A stretch of 64,000 nucleotides of DNA, taken from assembly GCA_017410245.1 (NCBI GenBank), contig JAFQRE010000045.1:62001-126000 (forward strand), in the 5' to 3' direction. The notes under the pieces are model-generated. The model had not been told where the DNA came from, did not search any database, and was given only the letters and a program-made list of their open reading frames with translations. A program made the position numbers and the translations under genes. This DNA comes from Bacteroidaceae bacterium (lineage in GTDB: Bacteria; Bacteroidota; Bacteroidia; Bacteroidales; Barnesiellaceae_A). Position 1 is the first letter of the stretch. Each line of letters starts with the position of its first letter. Positions 54,728 through 64,000 of this stretch are shown here, piece after piece.

Positions 54728-56836
54728 TTATCTACATATATACTTGCGCACATACTGCCCGTTGCCGGTTGTTATCTGTACGTAATACACACCTTGTTGC
54801 GCACCCGGAATATTCAAGGTATGGCTTGCAACATCGGTTGGTTGGTACGAAGCCACTTCGCTACCCGATGCATTGTATATGCGTATAGCCGAAATATTGT
54901 CCGCTTTGCCGCAACACAAATTGAACGTTCCATAACCCACCGAGGGATACAATATTACCTCCTCCTGTGCTAACGGGGTAGCCACATCGTTGGCATCTAA
55001 TATATGACACAATCCTGCAAAAGGATTGACCTTGCCATATCCCGCCATTGCTACATCGGTAGTAAATTCATCTTGAACAGCAGTGAGATACAATACCTCT
55101 TTAGCCTCCTCGGGGGTAAGATCGGGCTTAGCCTGCAACCATATTGCATATGTTCCGGTAACAATAGGTGCAGCCATAGATGTACCCGAATTGAGGCCAT
55201 AATAGTACGTTTTATTGTCAATCATAAAGGTGTCGGTGATAGAGGAGTGGAAGTAGTTCTTAGGATCGGAAGCCAACACCTCATTGAAAGCCGATGTAAT
55301 AATGCAACCGGGAGCTATAATATCGGGCTTGATGCGACCATCTGCTGCAAGACCTTTGCTCGAAAATGGGGATACGGCATATAGTTCGTAATCGACACTA
55401 TTACCTGCGTCGGCCTCTTTACAAGTATCGGAAGTATAAGCTCCCACCGAGGTTATACGCTTGCCTGTACCGCCTACCTCATTGAGTGTCATTTGGGTAT
55501 CTCCCTCCAACCAGTCTTCATTACCCCACGAATAGAATTCAGTTCCGGGCGAATTGGTCCATATATCCACATGGCCTTGCTCTCCACGAGCTTTCAGCGC
55601 AAAATAGGAATTACCAATATTACGAATACCGCTCACCTCTATCAGGGTGTTATACTTGCCGTTGAAAGGCGATTGTTGCGAATAGGCAGTAACTGTAATC
55701 TCTCGGTCGAAGTAACGAAGGGTTGTCTCAAAAATAGAATCAAAAGGAATCCAACCGGTAACATCGAGAATCGTATCGGCATAGCCATGATAAAACTCCA
55801 ACATATACTCTACAGGCTCTTCACTCCAAGCATCGAGTATAGGCAGATTGCTTCCTTGTTGCTTCATACCGGCACGAAACTCGGTATTATTCTCATCAAA
55901 ATCATATCCTAAGTGATAGTGTTGCCTTCCCGAGTTACCCATGGCACCCACGATGAGACGACCGGGACCTTGCAACGTATCGCACATTTGGTCGAAAGGC
56001 GATGTTCCATCATGAGGGCCTATGAGGCTACCAATACTCAAGTTGATCACGCAGGGCATATCGAGACGATCGGCATAATCAAATATAAAGTTGATACCAT
56101 CTACTATGCCTTGGTCGGTCATTCCCGATCCTTGTGTATTCTGAGCCTCAACCAATACAAGTGAAGCCTCACGAGCCAATCCGGCATAGGGAATACCCTC
56201 GATCTCGCTACCGGCTGCTATACCGGTGACGTGTGTTGCATGCACCTCAACATCGCTGTTACGGCCCGACAATATCTCTTCTTCGCAATCATACAATGAG
56301 CCATAGCTATACGGTTCGGGAGCTGTACCGGTGGTATCGTTTTGGTTCCATGCGGCTAAGATGCGGGTACTGCCATCGCTATTGCGAAAAGCTATATGAT
56401 CCCATTGAAATCCCAAATCGACAATACCCACAATTACACCCTTACCCAAGAATGGCTCGGGTGTATATGGCAACGTGAGTATGCCGTCATAACCGATGTC
56501 GGACAAGGCAACATCGAGCAATGGACGTGCATAACGACCGGCATCGACATGAGTGACTTCGGCAATATCGTCCAAGTTCTCAAAAAGGCCTGCCGGCACA
56601 AGAGCCGTTACAAAATCGCCTATCTGCGAGCCTACAATAATACCATATTGCTCAAGAGCATCGGCATCGGTAGTCTGTAATGTTGCTTGAATATAGTTTG
56701 CACTACCTTTGCCACCGATACGCTGCATTCCTGCATACGACTCATTACACAACTTTTGAGCCAAAGGCGAAAACTTCGTCTGTGCCGAAAGCATAAAAGC
56801 ACATAACACAAATAGTGGAAATAGATACTTTCTCAT
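54728..56836 (-). CDS. Secreted subtilisin-like S8 peptidase with T9SS sorting domain
   Basis: 702 residues; signal peptide MRKYLFPLFVLCAFMLSA. The catalytic triad is complete: D140 (GIVDLGFQWDH), H202 (HATHVTGIAAG) and S553 (NSGTSMAAP). Between His and Ser there is an insert of more than 150 residues with a beta-sandwich-like segment (about 330-430). The C-terminus (about 625-702) reads like a sorting domain (VILYPSVGYGTFNLCCGKAD, then IRIYNASGSEVASYQ and GVYYVQITTGNGQYVRKYIC). It begins three bases after the uvrA stop, so it is probably co-transcribed with uvrA. Confidence 0.92.
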   Translation of the reverse strand: MRKYLFPLFVLCAFMLSAQTKFSPLAQKLCNESYAGMQRIGGKGSANYIQATLQTTDADALEQYGIIVGSQIGDFVTALVPAGLFENLDDIAEVTHVDAGRYARPLLDVALSDIGYDGILTLPYTPEPFLGKGVIVGIVDLGFQWDHIAFRNSDGSTRILAAWNQNDTTGTAPEPYSYGSLYDCEEEILSGRNSDVEVHATHVTGIAAGSEIEGIPYAGLAREASLVLVEAQNTQGSGMTDQGIVDGINFIFDYADRLDMPCVINLSIGSLIGPHDGTSPFDQMCDTLQGPGRLIVGAMGNSGRQHYHLGYDFDENNTEFRAGMKQQGSNLPILDAWSEEPVEYMLEFYHGYADTILDVTGWIPFDSIFETTLRYFDREITVTAYSQQSPFNGKYNTLIEVSGIRNIGNSYFALKARGEQGHVDIWTNSPGTEFYSWGNEDWLEGDTQMTLNEVGGTGKRITSVGAYTSDTCKEADAGNSVDYELYAVSPFSSKGLAADGRIKPDIIAPGCIITSAFNEVLASDPKNYFHSSITDTFMIDNKTYYYGLNSGTSMAAPIVTGTYAIWLQAKPDLTPEEAKEVLYLTAVQDEFTTDVAMAGYGKVNPFAGLCHILDANDVATPLAQEEVILYPSVGYGTFNLCCGKADNISAIRIYNASGSEVASYQPTDVASHTLNIPGAQQGVYYVQITTGNGQYVRKYICR

Positions 56837-56839
56837 AAC

Positions 56840-59623
56840 TTATAGTTTCTCTTTTAAAAATTTTCCTGTATATGACTGAGGCGATGCAGCAACCTGCTCC
56901 GGAGTACCGGTACATACCACATATCCTCCGGCATCGCCTCCTTCGGGCCCCATGTCTATCACATAGTCGGCACATTTGATAACATCGAGGTTATGCTCAA
57001 TGACAACCACTGTATGTCCTCGCTCAACAAGGGCATTAAGCGATTTCATAAGCGTACTGATATCGTGAAAGTGCAAACCCGTTGTTGGCTCATCAAAGAT
57101 AAACATTGTAGGTTCTTGTCGCTCGTTGGCAAGGAAGTAGGCAAGTTTCACACGCTGGTTTTCTCCACCCGACAAGGTCGATGACGATTGTCCCATCTTG
57201 ATATATCCCAAGCCCACGTCTTGCAACGGCTTTAGGCGCTTGATAATACGTTTTTCGGCCAACCCATCAGCCTCGGCAAAGAACTCTACAGCTTGGTTGA
57301 TAGTCATATCGAGTATATCGTTGATATTCTTGCCACGATACTCTATATCCAACACCTCCTGCTTGAAACGTTTACCCTTGCAACACTCACACTCCAGCGT
57401 AATATCGGCCATAAATTGCATAGAGACAGTTATCGTACCATCTCCCTTACAGTTTTCGCATCGCCCACCCTCGGCATTGAAAGAGAAATACGAGGCATTA
57501 AATCCCATTTGTACAGCTGCTTGCTGACCGGCAAAGAGATGGCGTATCTCGTCAAAAGCCTTGAGATAGGTAGCTGCATTGGAACGAGAAGAACGACCGA
57601 TAGGATTTTGATCTACATACTCTATGGCTTTTATCAACTGCATATCGCCCGACAACCTTGCATGCGTTCCCGGAATATCGCCACCTAACCCATAGTGGCG
57701 CAAGAGTGCTCGATATAGAATTGTACTTACAAGCGTAGATTTTCCCGAACCACTCACGCCCGTAACGACTGTCATCACGCGCAAGGGGAATGTCACATCT
57801 ACGTTTTTGAGATTGTTCTCGGCGGCACCTTCTACCTTGATGTAGCTGTTCCATGGCCGGCGTTGTGTGGGTGTGGGAATAGAGAGATTGCCCGACAGAT
57901 AACGCAAAGTATAGCTCGGTGTATCGCTCTGAGCCGTGTCTAAAGCACCTTGAAACACAACTTCACCACCCAAACGTCCTGCCTTGGGACCTATATCTAT
58001 TATATAGTCGGCAGCACGAATTATATCTTCATCATGCTCAACCACCACCACTGTATTACCCAATTGCTGCAATTGACGCAACACCTTGATAAGGAGAGCC
58101 GTATCGCGTGAGTGCAGGCCTATACTTGGTTCATCGAGAATATATAACGAGCCCACAAGACTACTGCCCAGAGAGGTTGCAAGATTGATACGCTGACTCT
58201 CACCTCCTGATAAAGTAGAAGAGAGTCGGTCGAGCGTAAGATAACCCAAACCCACATCTAACAAGAACTGCAGACGGTTGCGTATTTCGGTAAGCAGACG
58301 TGCAACAATACGAGCATCGGTCTCGTCCAGCTCTATCTCTGCAAAGAAACGATGAAGCTCCTTGACCGACATGCGCACAAGTTGCATGATGGTGTGGCCG
58401 CACACCTGCACATACGATGCCACCTTCTTGAGGCGTGAGCCATGGCATACAGGACACACAGTCTTGCCTCTATAGCGCGACAGCATAACCCTATATTGTA
58501 TCTTATACTGATTTTCCTGCAACATCTTGAAGAAATCGTTCAGGCCATATACACCATCACAGCCCTCCCACAACAGCAACTTCTCACTCTCCGAGAGCTG
58601 ATAATAGGGACGATGTACAGGAAATCCGGTACGCTCCGAGGCCTCAATAAACGCATGCTTCCAGGCACTCATTTTCTCACCTCGCCAGCACATTACGGCA
58701 TCTTCATATATCGATAATGTCTTATTGGGAATAACCAGATTTTCGTCTATACCCATAACTCGGCCAAAACCCTCGCACTCGGGACACGCACCGGCCGGGC
58801 TGTTAAAGTTGAACATCAAATCGCTGGGTGACTCAAATTGGATTCCATCGGCTTCAAAACGCTTGCTGAAATGATGCTCCTTGACCACTCCTTCAAGATG
58901 GAACTGCAATGTACATTCATCACCACCTTCAAAGAAAGCTGTCTCGGTAGAGTCGGTAAGTCGGCTGATGGCGGCACCATTGTCGGCCACCGACATACGA
59001 TCTACGAGCAATCTTGCACCGTCAATACTACCCGATGACTCATGCGAGAGTATATCCTCTATCATTACAAAACAGCCATCTTTCTCTACGCGAGTAAAAC
59101 CCTCTTTAAGCAAAATTCCTAAATGTTCGGCTACAGAACGACCTTGCGGAATAACGAGTCTTGTGAGCAACGCAAAACGTGTACCCTCGGGGTATGAAAG
59201 CATACAGGCTATCACATCTTTCACATCATGACGCCTCACCTCCTCGCCCGATACCGGCGATATGGTGCGTCCTATGCGGGCAAACATCATGCGCAGGTAG
59301 TCGTATATTTCAGTCGAAGTGCCTACTGTAGAACGCGGATTGCGAGTATTTACCTTCTGTTCTATGGCAATAGCCGGTGGTATTCCTTTTATATAGTCAC
59401 ACTCAGGCTTGTTCATACGACCCAAGAATTGTCGAGCATAAGACGATAAACTCTCAACATAACGTCGCTGACCCTCGGCATAGAGTGTATCGAAAGCAAG
59501 TGAAGACTTTCCCGAGCCCGACAATCCGGTTATTACCGTAAGTGTATTGCGAGGTATGCTTATATCGATATTTTTGAGGTTATTAACCCTTGCCCCTTTT
59601 ATGACGATTGCTTTATCTGACAT
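56840..59623 (-). CDS. uvrA: Excinuclease ABC subunit A
   Basis: 927 residues, normal length. UvrA recognises bulky DNA lesions in nucleotide excision repair. Two ATPase modules are visible: Walker [10 protein letters not shown] (33-41) with [13 protein letters not shown] and LDEPSIGLH, and Walker [10 protein letters not shown] with [13 protein letters not shown] and FDEPTTGLH. Zinc-finger cysteines appear in [15 protein letters not shown] and CENCKGDG...CECCKGK. A -7 box TAAGTTTG lies at 59659-59652 (minus strand). The S8 peptidase follows directly. Confidence 0.97.
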   Translation of the reverse strand: MSDKAIVIKGARVNNLKNIDISIPRNTLTVITGLSGSGKSSLAFDTLYAEGQRRYVESLSSYARQFLGRMNKPECDYIKGIPPAIAIEQKVNTRNPRSTVGTSTEIYDYLRMMFARIGRTISPVSGEEVRRHDVKDVIACMLSYPEGTRFALLTRLVIPQGRSVAEHLGILLKEGFTRVEKDGCFVMIEDILSHESSGSIDGARLLVDRMSVADNGAAISRLTDSTETAFFEGGDECTLQFHLEGVVKEHHFSKRFEADGIQFESPSDLMFNFNSPAGACPECEGFGRVMGIDENLVIPNKTLSIYEDAVMCWRGEKMSAWKHAFIEASERTGFPVHRPYYQLSESEKLLLWEGCDGVYGLNDFFKMLQENQYKIQYRVMLSRYRGKTVCPVCHGSRLKKVASYVQVCGHTIMQLVRMSVKELHRFFAEIELDETDARIVARLLTEIRNRLQFLLDVGLGYLTLDRLSSTLSGGESQRINLATSLGSSLVGSLYILDEPSIGLHSRDTALLIKVLRQLQQLGNTVVVVEHDEDIIRAADYIIDIGPKAGRLGGEVVFQGALDTAQSDTPSYTLRYLSGNLSIPTPTQRRPWNSYIKVEGAAENNLKNVDVTFPLRVMTVVTGVSGSGKSTLVSTILYRALLRHYGLGGDIPGTHARLSGDMQLIKAIEYVDQNPIGRSSRSNAATYLKAFDEIRHLFAGQQAAVQMGFNASYFSFNAEGGRCENCKGDGTITVSMQFMADITLECECCKGKRFKQEVLDIEYRGKNINDILDMTINQAVEFFAEADGLAEKRIIKRLKPLQDVGLGYIKMGQSSSTLSGGENQRVKLAYFLANERQEPTMFIFDEPTTGLHFHDISTLMKSLNALVERGHTVVVIEHNLDVIKCADYVIDMGPEGGDAGGYVVCTGTPEQVAASPQSYTGKFLKEKL

Positions 59624-59708
59624 CTTTTTTACTACAACTTTTTTGAAACTACAAACTTACACATTTATTCGATAGAAAAAAACCTTTGCAGGCTTATTAA
59701 CACACGCA

Positions 59709-59738
59709 TTTATATAGTTGCTTATGCAACCATATAAA
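59709..59738. repeat. Palindrome upstream of uvrA
   Basis: TTTATATAGTTG (59709-59720) pairs with CAACCATATAAA (59727-59738) at 11 of 12 positions around a six-base loop. It lies between the mini-lipoprotein terminator and the uvrA promoter; a regulator-binding site or leader hairpin is possible. Confidence 0.4.
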
Positions 59739-59742
59739 TATA

Positions 59743-59776
59743 TAAAAAAAGAGTCGCTACTTTTAGTAACGGCTCA
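59743..59776 (-). terminator. Terminator of the Cys-rich mini-lipoprotein gene
   Basis: On the minus strand a stem of GAGcCGtTACT / AGTAgCGaCTC type with a short loop is followed by seven T. Confidence 0.75.
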
Positions 59777-59799
59777 ACTTCCTTCAAGTTGTCTGATAA

Positions 59800-60000
59800 T
59801 TATTCAGCAACTACTGTGCAAGTATCGCAAGGAGTAGCGCAAGAATCGCACTCGTGAGCGCAAGAATCGCAAACTACTTCTTCTACAGCTACAATCTCAA
59901 CAGCTTCCTCAGTAGCCTCAGTAGCCTCAGCGGGTTTGTTAGTGCAAGCTGCGAAAGATACAGCAGCAGCAACAGCGAAGAATAATACTAACTTTTTCAT
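59800..60000 (-). CDS. Cys-rich mini-lipoprotein
   Basis: 66 residues from ATG 60000 (MKKLVLFFAVAAAVSFAACT), with the lipid-bearing Cys at C19. An upstream ATG at 60051 overlaps the promoter -7 box TACCTTTG (60058-60051) and is rejected. The mature part has an Ala/Glu/Val stretch, then three CDxC motifs with an exact seven-residue period: CDSC at 44-47, CDSC at 51-54 and CDTC at 58-61. Only about 47 residues long when mature, with a net negative charge. Six regularly spaced Cys next to Asp suggest metal binding or disulfide pairing in the periplasm; this is inference. I know no named family for it. Single-gene unit with its own promoter and terminator. Confidence 0.82.
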   Translation of the reverse strand: MKKLVLFFAVAAAVSFAACTNKPAEATEATEEAVEIVAVEEVVCDSCAHECDSCATPCDTCTVVAE

Positions 60001-60050
60001 TTCTGTTTTAATTAATGATATAACAATAACTTGTAGTTTCAAAAACGGCA

Positions 60051-60058
60051 CAAAGGTA
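60051..60058 (-). promoter_or_regulatory. -7 element of the mini-lipoprotein gene
   Basis: TACCTTTG on the minus strand, with CTTG 22 bases further upstream (60084-60081), slightly longer than ideal spacing. Confidence 0.55.
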
Positions 60059-60145
60059 GATATAAAATTTTAATAAATTGCAAGGATTTATGATTTTTTT
60101 TGAAATGTATCATAAAATCCTTGCATTTATATCTCTATCGATATA

Positions 60146-61807
60146 TCAATTGGTATACAAATAGCGTTTTATACTACGCTTAGGAGTCTTTTCAAACTCA
60201 TTGGCATGGAGCTGTATACGTGCTATCTGCTCATAAGGGGCAACTATCTTGTTGAGTTCTTTGCGATTATTCTCCATTATATTGGGAAGCTCATCGCTAC
60301 TTATTCCATCGGTGTCCATTGTCTCAAAGTCGGGGAAGACAAGAGCTGTAAGTTTTCCATCACGCTCCACAACAAGGCTCTCCATGACATAGGGCAGATT
60401 GTTGAGTTTTGCCTCGATCTCCTCGGGATAGATATTCTGTCCGTTGGCTCCCAACAACATAGTCTTGCAACGACCTTTAATGAAGATTGTTCCATCGGGA
60501 CCTATTGTACCCAAGTCGCCGGTATGCAACCAACCATCTTTATCCAAGACAGCATTAGAGGCCTCCTCGTTTTTATAGTAGCCTTGCATGACGTGTTCTC
60601 CACGCACACATATCTCTCCTACATTACTGTTAGGATCTGCTTTATCAATCTTTGTCTCTACATAACCAAAGAGTGTGCGACCGGCCGAACCGCCTTGAAA
60701 CTCACGATGCGGTGTATAGCTGATGAGAGGGGCACACTCGGTCATACCATAACCTACGGTAAAGGGAAATTTGATTTTGCGCAAGAACGCTTCAACCTCT
60801 CCATTAAGGGGAGCACCACCCACAATTACCTCTTCAAATTCACCACCAAAGGCATCGACCAATTTCTTGCGAATCTGTGCATATATCTGGTCATTGATAA
60901 TAGGTATATTGAGTGCAAATCGCATAGCACCTTTACTCACAAGAGGTTGAATTTGCTTGCGATATACTTTCTCAAGAATGAGAGGCACGCAAATTATCAG
61001 ATTGGGTTTTACTTCCGACAATGCCTTTAAAAGAATTTTGGGAGAGGGTGTACGACCCAACAATGTGATATGCGAGCCGGCAGCCAAAGGCGTAAGGAAG
61101 TCAAAGGCACAGCCATAGGCATGAGCCAAAGGCAAGAACGATAACGCACGGCTACCACGATAGTGCAGATGAGAACGCAAGCCAAAGACTACGTTACCGG
61201 CCAAATTGTTTCCGGTAAGCATCACACCCTTGCTAAATCCGGTTGTTCCCGAAGTATAGTTGATAAGAGCCAACTCATCATTGCCATTAGCTGCATAGCA
61301 TACATCTTCGCGTGTCAAGCCATTAGGATACTGACGAGTATATAAGTCATTTACCGAAGCTAATTTCTCATCAATTTTCTCATTCTCTTGCTGAGCCAAA
61401 ATAGTGAAATTTTCCAATGAGATAGCAGCACGAATGTTGGGCAATCGCTCCAACTCGAGGTGTTCCCAAATCCGATTGCTTGAGAAACACAATTTCGACT
61501 CTGAGTGATTAATGATATGATGCATATCGTGCGGATTGAACTCTTGCAAAATAGGAACCAACACTGCACCATAAGTAATAACACCTATAAATACAGTACA
61601 CCATTGAGGTGTATTTTTGCCCACAAGAGCTATTTTATCGCCATGTCCGATACCACATTCTTTCAAGAATATATGCAACTTGGCGATTTCAACCGAAAGG
61701 TCTTGGTATGTGAGGGTGTGTTTTTTACTATAATCGGTTAATGCAGGGAGCTCCCAATTTTCGCGGAAACTATCTTGGTAGATTTGTATAAGGCGTTGTT
61801 CAATCAT
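60146..61807 (-). CDS. AMP-forming long-chain acyl-CoA synthetase-like enzyme
   Basis: 553 residues, cytosolic or membrane-associated. It belongs to the ANL adenylating superfamily. Visible motifs are the phosphate loop YTSGTTGFSKGVML, VGYGMTECAPLISYTPHRE, GEICVRGEHVMQGYYKN and the hinge GWLHTGDLGTIGPDG with FIKGRCKTMLLGANGQNIYP. These fit acyl-CoA ligases that activate fatty acids with ATP and CoA. The chain length cannot be read from sequence. It is divergent from mtaB; a weak -7 box TAATTTTG lies at 61857-61850. Confidence 0.92.
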   Translation of the reverse strand: MIEQRLIQIYQDSFRENWELPALTDYSKKHTLTYQDLSVEIAKLHIFLKECGIGHGDKIALVGKNTPQWCTVFIGVITYGAVLVPILQEFNPHDMHHIINHSESKLCFSSNRIWEHLELERLPNIRAAISLENFTILAQQENEKIDEKLASVNDLYTRQYPNGLTREDVCYAANGNDELALINYTSGTTGFSKGVMLTGNNLAGNVVFGLRSHLHYRGSRALSFLPLAHAYGCAFDFLTPLAAGSHITLLGRTPSPKILLKALSEVKPNLIICVPLILEKVYRKQIQPLVSKGAMRFALNIPIINDQIYAQIRKKLVDAFGGEFEEVIVGGAPLNGEVEAFLRKIKFPFTVGYGMTECAPLISYTPHREFQGGSAGRTLFGYVETKIDKADPNSNVGEICVRGEHVMQGYYKNEEASNAVLDKDGWLHTGDLGTIGPDGTIFIKGRCKTMLLGANGQNIYPEEIEAKLNNLPYVMESLVVERDGKLTALVFPDFETMDTDGISSDELPNIMENNRKELNKIVAPYEQIARIQLHANEFEKTPKRSIKRYLYTN

Positions 61808-61932
61808 AGTTATGAAATTAGAGTAACATATAATTTACTGATTGCGATGCAAAATTATAGGTTTACTTTGTGAAGCGAACATATTTTTAGCAACAAATTA
61901 GCAATTATGCAACGATTTTGGCACAAAATGCC

Positions 61933-61940
61933 TAACTTTG
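61933..61940 (+). promoter_or_regulatory. -7 element of mtaB
   Basis: TAACTTTG overlaps an in-frame TTG at 61938, supporting the later ATG at 61959 as start. No clear -33 box. Confidence 0.5.
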
Positions 61941-61958
61941 GGCAAAATTACAATATCA

Positions 61959-63278
61959 ATGATTGATACTTCAATTTTTCAAGATAAGACAGTTGTATTT
62001 TATACACTGGGCTGTAAACTAAACTTTGCCGAGACATCTACTCTTGGCCAACTTCTTGCCGAACAGGGTTTTAGAAAAGCACGTTCGGGAGAACAAGCGC
62101 ATTTGTGCATTATCAATACATGCTCTGTAACCGAATTGGCCGACAAGAAATGCCGACAGGCCATACGACGTATTGCCCGCAAGCACCCCGATGCCTTTAT
62201 GGTAGTAACCGGTTGTTACGCCCAACTAAAACCCGAAGATATAGCCGATATGCACGAGGTGGACTTGGTATTGGGTGCCGAGCAAAAGTTGGAACTGCTG
62301 AAATATCTGCCCTCGCTCGAGAAGCGCTCGCATGGCGAGGTGATAGTGACACCGCACAAGGACATAAGATTGTTCAGCCCTTCTTGCTCTCGTGGCGACC
62401 GCACTCGCTACTTCCTTAAGGTACAAGACGGCTGCGACTACTATTGCACCTATTGCACCATACCTTTGGCCCGAGGCAGAAGCCGTAGCGGAACGATTGA
62501 GCAGATTGTATCACAAGCCCGCCAAGTAGCTGAGGCCGGCGGTAAAGAGATAGTAATAACTGGTGTAAATATAGGCGATTTTGGCAAACACACCCCGGAG
62601 ACATTTTATGACCTCATAAGAGCTCTTGATGAAGTAGATGGTATAGATCGCTATAGAATCTCATCGATCGAGCCAGACTTGCTCACCGACGAGATTATAG
62701 ATTTTGTGGCACAATCAAAACGTTTCTGCCCACACTTCCACATACCTCTACAATCGGGTAGCGACGAGGTGCTAAAGTTGATGCGCCGACACTACGACCG
62801 GGCCTTGTTTGCACACAAAGTAGAGAGGATAAAGCAAGCAATGCCCGATGCCTTTATAGGAGTAGATCTCATAGCCGGTATGCGTGGCGAGACCGAACAG
62901 CTCTTTGAGGACAGCTATAATTTCATAGCTTCGCTCGACGTAACACAACTCCATGTCTTTACCTATTCCGAGCGACCCAATACCCGCGCCCTTGGCATAG
63001 AACCGGTGGTAGATGTACATGAACGTCACATACGTTGCAACAAGCTCATCGAGCTATCCAACAGCAAGTTACAATCGTTCTATCGGGCACATCAAAACTC
63101 GGTACGGCCCGTACTATTTGAGCAACCCGCCAAGGGAATGCCCATGCACGGATTTACCGACAACTACATAAGAGTAGAGATGCCTTACAATCGCGAAGCG
63201 ATAAACAAAGTGCGCCTGGTGCGATTGGGTGAATTTAACGAAGCGGGTGATGCATTGACAGCCCAATATATAGATTGA
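61959..63278 (+). CDS. mtaB: tRNA t6A37 methylthiotransferase MtaB
   Basis: 439 residues from ATG 61959. MtaB is a radical SAM enzyme that adds a methylthio group to N6-threonylcarbamoyladenosine 37 in tRNAs. The N-terminal iron-sulfur cluster ligands are C19 (TLGCKLN), C55 (NTCSV) and C86 (TGCYAQL); the radical SAM CxxxCxxC is C159-C163-C166 (DGCDYYCTYCTIPLARG). A C-terminal TRAM-like region (about 380-439) follows. The TLGCKLN motif, rather than TxGCQMN of MiaB, supports MtaB. The next gene starts five bases after its stop. Confidence 0.93.
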   Translation: MIDTSIFQDKTVVFYTLGCKLNFAETSTLGQLLAEQGFRKARSGEQAHLCIINTCSVTELADKKCRQAIRRIARKHPDAFMVVTGCYAQLKPEDIADMHEVDLVLGAEQKLELLKYLPSLEKRSHGEVIVTPHKDIRLFSPSCSRGDRTRYFLKVQDGCDYYCTYCTIPLARGRSRSGTIEQIVSQARQVAEAGGKEIVITGVNIGDFGKHTPETFYDLIRALDEVDGIDRYRISSIEPDLLTDEIIDFVAQSKRFCPHFHIPLQSGSDEVLKLMRRHYDRALFAHKVERIKQAMPDAFIGVDLIAGMRGETEQLFEDSYNFIASLDVTQLHVFTYSERPNTRALGIEPVVDVHERHIRCNKLIELSNSKLQSFYRAHQNSVRPVLFEQPAKGMPMHGFTDNYIRVEMPYNREAINKVRLVRLGEFNEAGDALTAQYID

Positions 63279-63283
63279 ATGTT

Positions 63284-64000
63284 ATGAGTCGTCGCTGGCA
63301 AGATATTTTGTACTCTCCTATCTACGCACTTTTCTACCTATTGGCATTTTTGCCACTACCGGTACTACACATTATCGCGCGCGCGTTATACATTATTATA
63401 TATAGAATTGCCGGCTATCGTCGCAAGGTTGCACGCGATAATATAGAGAAGGCTTTCCCCGAAAAGAGCACAGCAGAGCAACGAGAGATAGAACGCAACT
63501 TCTATCGTTACTTTGCCGACTACATGGTAGAGACAATAAAGTTGCTACACATCAGCGACAAAGAGATACGACATCGCATGGAGTTTGTCAATGCCGAAGT
63601 TGTTGACAGATACACCATGCAAGGACGTTCTGTAATGTTGCTACTTGGTCACTATGGCAACTGGGAATGGATACCATCGCTATTGATGTGGTGCAAGAGA
63701 AGTGACACACTGGTTAGCGGACAAATATACAGCCCACTACACAACAAGTGGTTCGACCGCTTCTTCCTGCATCTGCGTAGTCGATTTGGCTCAGTAGGCA
63801 TACCGCAAAAGGAGACTTTGCGCCGACTGATGCAATATGACCGAGATGGATTGGTATCGCTCACAGGTTTTATGGCCGACCAAAGCCCTTGGGGTAACAA
63901 CGTACACCACTGGACTACATTCATGGGAAGAGATACGGCTGTAATTACAGGCTTTGAAGCTATAGCCAAGAAGATGGACATGGCTGTAATCTATGTAGAT
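63284..64000 (+). CDS. Lysophospholipid/lipid A acyltransferase (LpxL/HtrB type), 3' truncated
   Basis: 239 codons are visible from ATG 63284 to the window edge; the frame stays open. The protein starts with a membrane segment (YSPIYALFYLLAFLPLPVLH). The catalytic HX4E motif is H123-E128 (GHYGNWEW), and RRKVARDNIEKAFPEKS and GLVSLTGFMADQSPWGNN are typical of the LpxL/LpxM/HtrB family, which adds acyl chains to lipid A on the inner face of the membrane. Co-transcription with mtaB is likely from the five-base gap. Confidence 0.9.
   Translation, partial: MSRRWQDILYSPIYALFYLLAFLPLPVLHIIARALYIIIYRIAGYRRKVARDNIEKAFPEKSTAEQREIERNFYRYFADYMVETIKLLHISDKEIRHRMEFVNAEVVDRYTMQGRSVMLLLGHYGNWEWIPSLLMWCKRSDTLVSGQIYSPLHNKWFDRFFLHLRSRFGSVGIPQKETLRRLMQYDRDGLVSLTGFMADQSPWGNNVHHWTTFMGRDTAVITGFEAIAKKMDMAVIYVD

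Noticed and set aside
60206..61030. Plus-strand open frame of 274 codons
   Set aside because: Antisense to the acyl-CoA synthetase-like gene; no motif and unlikely composition.
1..64000. CRISPR array, prophage, full insertion sequence or rRNA operon
   Set aside because: No regularly spaced direct repeats, transposase, integrase or phage structural genes, and no rRNA sequence were seen; the only mobile-like signal is the small palindromic element near 27.5 kb.

Overview
The window is about 64 kb of chromosome from a member of the Bacteroidota, most likely order Bacteroidales. Three things point there. Many genes are preceded by the Bacteroidota promoter pattern (a TTG-containing -33 box, 19-20 bases, then TAnnTTTG). 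Gene starts mostly lack Shine-Dalgarno sites. Several gene families are typical of the phylum: DUF4831, fimbrillin-type lipoproteins, 4-alpha-glucanotransferase with starch-binding modules, a 191-residue adenylate kinase, and type IX secretion (T9SS) C-terminal sorting domains. I cannot fix the family; the mix of ordinary gut-type housekeeping genes with T9SS cargo would fit several Bacteroidales families.

Layout. 1-1.8 kb: end-truncated secreted WG-repeat/TPR protein. 2-9.3 kb: fructose-bisphosphate aldolase, then DUF177-rpmF-fabH and era-der, then a POT-family transporter. 9.4-20.3 kb: housekeeping genes on both strands (glucosaminidase, cdd-dnaX, ansA, asd, ruvB plus a Wzx-like flippase, a fucosyltransferase-like enzyme, a GNAT enzyme, alanine dehydrogenase). 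20.4-24.7 kb: M1-like peptidase, tRNA-Pro(GGG), aroB with a HAD phosphatase, and a lipoprotein. 24.9-27.2 kb: acpP-fabF-rnc. 27.2-28.1 kb: the longest non-coding stretch, with nested palindromes resembling a small mobile repeat and a broken zinc-ribbon ORF. 28.1-34.6 kb: hpt, adk, nnr, DUF4831, rnhB and a polytopic membrane protein.

34.6-51.7 kb is the main accessory block. It holds a membrane-anchored TPR/HTH regulator, an 843-residue protein with six Cys-containing repeats, an M6 metalloprotease, a 2226-residue multidomain protein, and a lipoprotein joining a fimbrillin-like N-terminus to a beta-helix-like C-terminus. The middle three carry C-terminal regions of T9SS sorting-domain type, as does the S8 peptidase at 54.7-56.8 kb. 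They are therefore predicted to be exported and fixed on, or released from, the cell surface. No T9SS machinery gene lies in the window. 51.9-64 kb returns to core functions: malQ, uvrA (followed within 3 bases by the S8 peptidase), a Cys-rich mini-lipoprotein, an acyl-CoA ligase, mtaB and a truncated LpxL-type acyltransferase.

The best candidates for something undescribed are the 34.6-51.7 kb surface-protein block (especially the 2226-residue protein with internally duplicated modules), the palindromic element near 27.5 kb, the Cys-rich mini-lipoprotein, and the homopolymer tracts in a glycosyltransferase gene and in front of the fimbrillin-like gene. All function assignments are by eye from motifs; no database search was run.
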